Positions 24,270 to 26,653 of a DNA stretch of 26,653 nt are shown here, piece after piece (the first letter of the stretch is position 1; each line of letters opens with the position of its first letter). The translations under genes and the position numbers were made by a program. The stretch covers positions 1-26,653 of the forward strand of contig JBOGFJ010000030.1 of assembly GCA_050743385.1 (NCBI GenBank), read 5' to 3'. This DNA is from JACDBD01 sp050743385. Its GTDB lineage: Bacteria > Actinomycetota > Acidimicrobiia > IMCC26256 > JACDBD01. The notes beneath the pieces were generated by a model that had not been told where the DNA came from, did not search any database, and was given only the letters and a program-made list of their open reading frames with translations.

Positions 24270-24920
24270 GTGTCTCGCGACTACACCGACGACGGGGTCC
24301 TCGTCGACGCGCTGTTACGGGGTGACGGCGATGCCTTCGCGTGGCTGCTCGACACCTACGACGCCCCCCTGCGCCGCCTCGCCCGCATGTACGTCGCGAC
24401 CGACGCCGTGGCCGAGGACGTGGTGCAGGACACCTGGGTCGGCGTGATCCGCGGTCTCGAGCGGTTCGAGCGGCGGTCGTCGCTCAAGACCTGGCTCTTC
24501 CGGGTCCTCATGAACATCGCCCGGACGCGAGGCGTCCGCGAGCACCGCATGGTGCCGTTCTCGTCGGCACCCGGCGCGCTCGACGAAGGGGCGGACCCGG
24601 CGGTCGACCCCTCTCGGTTCCTGCCCCTCGACGACCCCCGACAGCCCGGCGCCTGGGCCGCCCCGCCCGTCCCGTGGGACGAGCAGCCCGAGTCGACGCT
24701 CCTCGCCAAGGAGACCCTCGCCGGGGTCGGCAGCGCGATCGCCGCCCTGCCGCCCGCGCAACGAGAGGTCATCACCCTCCGCGACGTCGAAGGCTGGAGC
24801 GCCGCCGAGGCGTGCAACGCCCTCGAGATCTCCGAGACCAATCAGCGGGTACTGCTGCACCGCGCCCGGGCCAAGGTGCGGCAGGCCTGCGAGCACCTGC
24901 TGGAGGACGAGCCGAGATGA
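24270..24920 (+). CDS. ECF-type RNA polymerase sigma factor
   Basis: Alternative sigma factor, 216 aa. Sigma-2 (about 12-90) has DAFAWLLDTYDAPLRRLARMY, AEDVVQDTWVGVIRGLERFE and SLKTWLFRVLMNIART. Sigma-4 (about 150-207) has LPPAQREVITLRDVEGWSAAEA and the helix-turn-helix ISETNQRVLLHRARAKVR. The linker is unusually long (90-145) and carries RFLPLD...PGAWAAPPVPW, a Trp/Pro pattern I recall from ECF groups paired with short zinc-finger anti-sigma factors. There is no SnoaL domain. GTG 24270 follows TACGAT by 8 nt. The stop overlaps the anti-sigma start (ATGA). The inducing signal is unknown. Confidence 0.93.
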   Translation: MSRDYTDDGVLVDALLRGDGDAFAWLLDTYDAPLRRLARMYVATDAVAEDVVQDTWVGVIRGLERFERRSSLKTWLFRVLMNIARTRGVREHRMVPFSSAPGALDEGADPAVDPSRFLPLDDPRQPGAWAAPPVPWDEQPESTLLAKETLAGVGSAIAALPPAQREVITLRDVEGWSAAEACNALEISETNQRVLLHRARAKVRQACEHLLEDEPR

Positions 24921-25192
24921 GGGTGATGAGACTGCCGTGGCGCGGCGGCGACCTCGCCTGCCGCGAGCTGGTCGAGCTCGTGACCGGATACCTCGAAGGC
25001 GGATTGTCGCGCCGGGAACGGGCGCGCGTCCGGCGCCACCTGCGAGGGTGTCCGCACTGCAGCCGCTATCTCGACCAGATCCGCCTGACGATCCGGCTCA
25101 CCGGGCGGCTGCGGTTCGAGGACCTCGAGGCCATGCCGCCCGACGCTCGCCAGGAGCTGCTGGCGGCGTTCCGGGCGGCGCACCCGGGCTGA
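24917..25192 (+). CDS. Zinc-finger anti-sigma factor (zf-HC2)
   Basis: 91-aa soluble protein with the ZAS signature: Cys15 followed by H41-x3-C45-x2-C48 (RRHLRGCPHC). This is the standard anti-sigma domain that holds an ECF sigma factor inactive, and in related proteins the zinc/thiol site can be redox sensitive. No membrane helix is present; the C-terminal 40 residues are amphipathic and acidic/basic. ATG 24917 overlaps the sigma stop by 4 nt, the usual coupled arrangement giving matched amounts of the two proteins. The regulatory partner is inferred from adjacency and family. Confidence 0.88.
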   Translation: MRVMRLPWRGGDLACRELVELVTGYLEGGLSRRERARVRRHLRGCPHCSRYLDQIRLTIRLTGRLRFEDLEAMPPDARQELLAAFRAAHPG

Positions 25193-25202
25193 CGCGGCCT
25201 CC

Positions 25203-25229
25203 GTAACGAAAGCGCGTCCCGGCACGACT
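25203..25229 (+). promoter_or_regulatory. Possible ECF-type promoter of the DM13 gene
   Basis: GTAACG (25203-25208) and CGACT (25225-25229) lie 17 bases apart, counted from the AAC, in the 45-bp gap before ATG 25238. This loosely resembles AAC/CGT-type ECF promoters. No second copy was found in front of the sigma gene, so the assignment is weak. Confidence 0.2.
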
Positions 25230-25237
25230 GGACGTCC

Positions 25238-25951
25238 ATGGCGACCAGGCTCTTGCGCTTCCTGCCCGCGGCGGTGTTCGCGGCGACGTTCGGTGTGTTC
25301 TTCGTGCAGAAGAACGAGCAGGCCCGGGGGGTGTTCCGGAGCGGGAGAGGCATCCTCACGCTCGCGGTGATCGTCGGCGGGTACGTCGTGATCGCCGTGC
25401 TCCTGCGCCGGTTCGTCCGCTGGTCGTGGGTGGCGCCGGTCGTGCTCGCGGCGGTGGTGCTCGGGCTCGCCGCCTGGGTCGTGCGCCCGTATTACGTCGA
25501 CGATACCGACAACACCCGGCTCGTCTCCGGCCCGGTGGCAGACGCGTCCGAGGTCGGAATGCCGACGTCGACCGGCCCGGCTTCCGACGCGCCGACCGAG
25601 CCCGCGCCGCAGCCACAGCCGGTGCGGGTGGCGGCGGCCCCGCTCCAAGGCCTCGCCGGGCACAGCGCGTCGGGGAACGTCAGCCTGATCCGCAATCCCG
25701 ACGGGAGCCACGTCGTCCGCTTCGAGGCCTTCGACATCGAGGGCACACCCGACCCCGAGCTGTACCTCATCGAGGGTTCCGATCAGAGGAAGCCCGGCGG
25801 CGCCGACCTGGGCGCGCAGCGCGGCAACGTGGGCGACGTCTCCGACTACGCCGTGCCCGCCGGCGTCGCGCCCGGCGCCGACTGGACGGTGCTCGTGTGG
25901 TGCGGTCAGTTCGCGGTCGAGATCGCCAACGCCACGCTCGCGCCCGCCTGA
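25238..25951 (+). CDS. Three-TM protein with C-terminal DM13 domain
   Basis: 237-aa membrane protein. Hydrophobic helices lie at about 5-22, 37-57 and 63-83, followed by a Pro/Thr/Ser-rich extracytoplasmic linker (90-130) and a DM13 domain (about 138-235). Typical DM13 pieces are the start SASGNVSLIRNPDGSHVVRF, DPELYLIEG, GNVGDVSDYAVPAG and VLVWCGQFAVEIANATL with the conserved Cys. DM13 domains are proposed redox or electron-transfer modules; function here is unproven. It lies 45 nt downstream of the ECF/anti-sigma pair and is the obvious candidate target or sensor of that pair. It has no strong ribosome-binding site. Confidence 0.85.
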   Translation: MATRLLRFLPAAVFAATFGVFFVQKNEQARGVFRSGRGILTLAVIVGGYVVIAVLLRRFVRWSWVAPVVLAAVVLGLAAWVVRPYYVDDTDNTRLVSGPVADASEVGMPTSTGPASDAPTEPAPQPQPVRVAAAPLQGLAGHSASGNVSLIRNPDGSHVVRFEAFDIEGTPDPELYLIEGSDQRKPGGADLGAQRGNVGDVSDYAVPAGVAPGADWTVLVWCGQFAVEIANATLAPA

Positions 25952-25953
25952 GA

Positions 25954-25996
25954 CTCGAGGCCCCCGGGTCCGGAATCCGGACCCCACGGCCTCGAG
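25954..25996. terminator. Large two-part hairpin between DM13 gene and pheA
   Basis: The outer stem CTCGAGGCC (25954-25962) pairs with GGCCTCGAG (25988-25996). After a 3x3 internal loop, the inner stem GGGTCCGG (25966-25973) pairs with CCGGACCC (25977-25984) around an AAT loop. It begins 3 nt after the DM13 stop and has no T-run. It is most likely a terminator, possibly bidirectional. Confidence 0.65.
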
Positions 25997-26036
25997 ACTC
26001 GAACGAATCGTCCCGGGAGCGCGCGAGGGCCACCAC

Positions 26037-26042
26037 TACGAT
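26037..26042 (+). promoter_or_regulatory. Leaderless -10 box for pheA
   Basis: TACGAT ends 6 nt before GTG 26049, with no ribosome-binding site between. Transcription would begin at or next to the start codon. Confidence 0.6.
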
Positions 26043-26048
26043 TCGGGC

Positions 26049-26653
26049 GTGACGCGAGTCGGATTCCTGGGGCCGCACGGCACCTTTGCCGAGGAAGCGG
26101 TCCTCACCCAGCCCGACCTGGCCGCCCAGGAGCTGGCGCCGCTGCGGTCGGTGCCCGAGGTGATCGCGGCGGTGGAGCGCGGCGACGTCGAGGTGGGGCT
26201 GGTCCCGATCGAGAACTCGATCGAAGGGACGGTCACGGTCACGCTCGACACGCTGGCGTTCGACACCGACCTTCTCGTCCAGCGCGAGGTCGACCTGCCG
26301 GTATCGCTCAACCTCTGTGCTCGTCCCGGCACGAAGCTGGAGTCGGTGCGCACGGTGCTGTCGCACCCGAACCCGCTGGGCCAGTGCCGGGTGTGGCTGG
26401 GCACCAAGCTGCCCGAGGCGACCACCGTGGTCACCAACTCGACCGCAGAGGCGGCCGAGCAGGTGGCGGCGGGCGAGCACGGCGCCGAGGTCGCGGCGAT
26501 CTGTACCCGGTTCGCGGCCGAGCTCAACGGCCTCGACGTGCTCGCGTCGGAGATCGAGGACCAACCCGAGAGCGAGACCCGCTTCGTGCTCGTCGGCCAT
26601 GGCGTCCCCGGACCAACGGGACACGACAAGACGTCGATCGTGTGCTTCCAGCG
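26049..26653 (+). CDS. pheA: Prephenate dehydratase, 3' end outside window
   Basis: Converts prephenate to phenylpyruvate in phenylalanine synthesis. The frame runs unbroken from GTG 26049 to the right edge (201 complete codons). The catalytic domain has FLGPHGTFAEEA at the N-terminus, GLVPIENSIEGTV (about 55-67), NSTAEAAEQVA and the essential ESETRFVLV motif (about 178). The sequence TSIVCF just before the edge looks like the start of the regulatory ACT domain that binds phenylalanine. No chorismate mutase domain precedes it. The TACGAT box supports this GTG as a leaderless start. pabA, another chorismate-branch gene, is far away at 3552. Confidence 0.95.
   Translation, partial: MTRVGFLGPHGTFAEEAVLTQPDLAAQELAPLRSVPEVIAAVERGDVEVGLVPIENSIEGTVTVTLDTLAFDTDLLVQREVDLPVSLNLCARPGTKLESVRTVLSHPNPLGQCRVWLGTKLPEATTVVTNSTAEAAEQVAAGEHGAEVAAICTRFAAELNGLDVLASEIEDQPESETRFVLVGHGVPGPTGHDKTSIVCFQ

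Noticed and set aside
22111..24447. 778-codon open frame on the plus strand
   Set aside because: It is opposite pgi and the RpiB part of the fusion gene and also runs into the sigma gene; composition is that of an antisense frame, with no motif.

Overview
This is a gene-dense, very GC-rich window (by eye around 70% G+C) from an actinobacterium. The strongest evidence is a conserved cell-envelope/division block matching the mycobacterial crgA - trpG/pabA - pknB - pbpA - rodA - pstP - fhaB - fhaA neighbourhood. Unlike the classical version it has no second kinase (pknA) and carries a mutY-like glycosylase between pabA and pknB. GTG starts, leaderless promoters, a PASTA kinase and a DM13/ECF module also fit a deep actinobacterial lineage. 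Acidimicrobiia is my best guess, but that is inference. No gap without a gene exceeds about 175 bases. I saw no CRISPR array, IS element, transposase or prophage gene.

Layout. 1-1074: 3' part of a sensor histidine kinase (+). 1078-2724: divergent PaaI-type thioesterase (-) and thiolase (+), with a palindromic TetR-type operator candidate over the thiolase promoter. 2725-3225: a repeat- and hairpin-containing intergenic stretch, a small membrane-anchored Cys-rich protein (+), and a convergent gap with DnaA-box-like motifs. 3226-4142: crgA (-) and pabA/trpG (+), divergent. 4123-11953: one long minus-strand series fhaA > fhaB > pstP > rodA > pbpA > pknB > mutY, with stop/start overlaps joining fhaB-pstP-rodA-pbpA. 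It couples peptidoglycan synthesis (SEDS glycosyltransferase plus class B PBP) to phospho-signalling (PASTA kinase, PP2C phosphatase, two FHA proteins). 12039-12122: tRNA-Leu(CAG). 12179-14693: two minus-strand genes, a GT2 glycosyltransferase and an AlkP-superfamily phosphodiesterase, possibly an accessory insertion beside the tRNA.

14756-24216: a minus-strand series beginning with central carbon metabolism: pgi > rpiB-transaldolase fusion > gnd > zwf > histidine phosphatase > RidA > MDR oxidoreductase > msrB > MFS exporter. The first four give the oxidative pentose phosphate pathway plus hexose isomerisation and transaldolase. 6-phosphogluconolactonase and transketolase are absent from this stretch. 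24270-25951 (+): ECF sigma factor, overlapping zinc-finger anti-sigma factor and a three-TM DM13-domain protein. A large two-part hairpin then precedes pheA (prephenate dehydratase), which runs off the right edge.

The most notable observations are the in-frame RpiB-transaldolase fusion, a Glu-to-Gln change at the expected catalytic base of phosphoglucose isomerase, and a recurrent TANNNT -10 box 6-8 nt before start codons (leaderless transcription). The ECF/anti-sigma/DM13 module and the altered pknB cluster are also of interest. I found no clear wholly undescribed multi-gene system; the fusion enzyme and the DM13 module are the nearest candidates.
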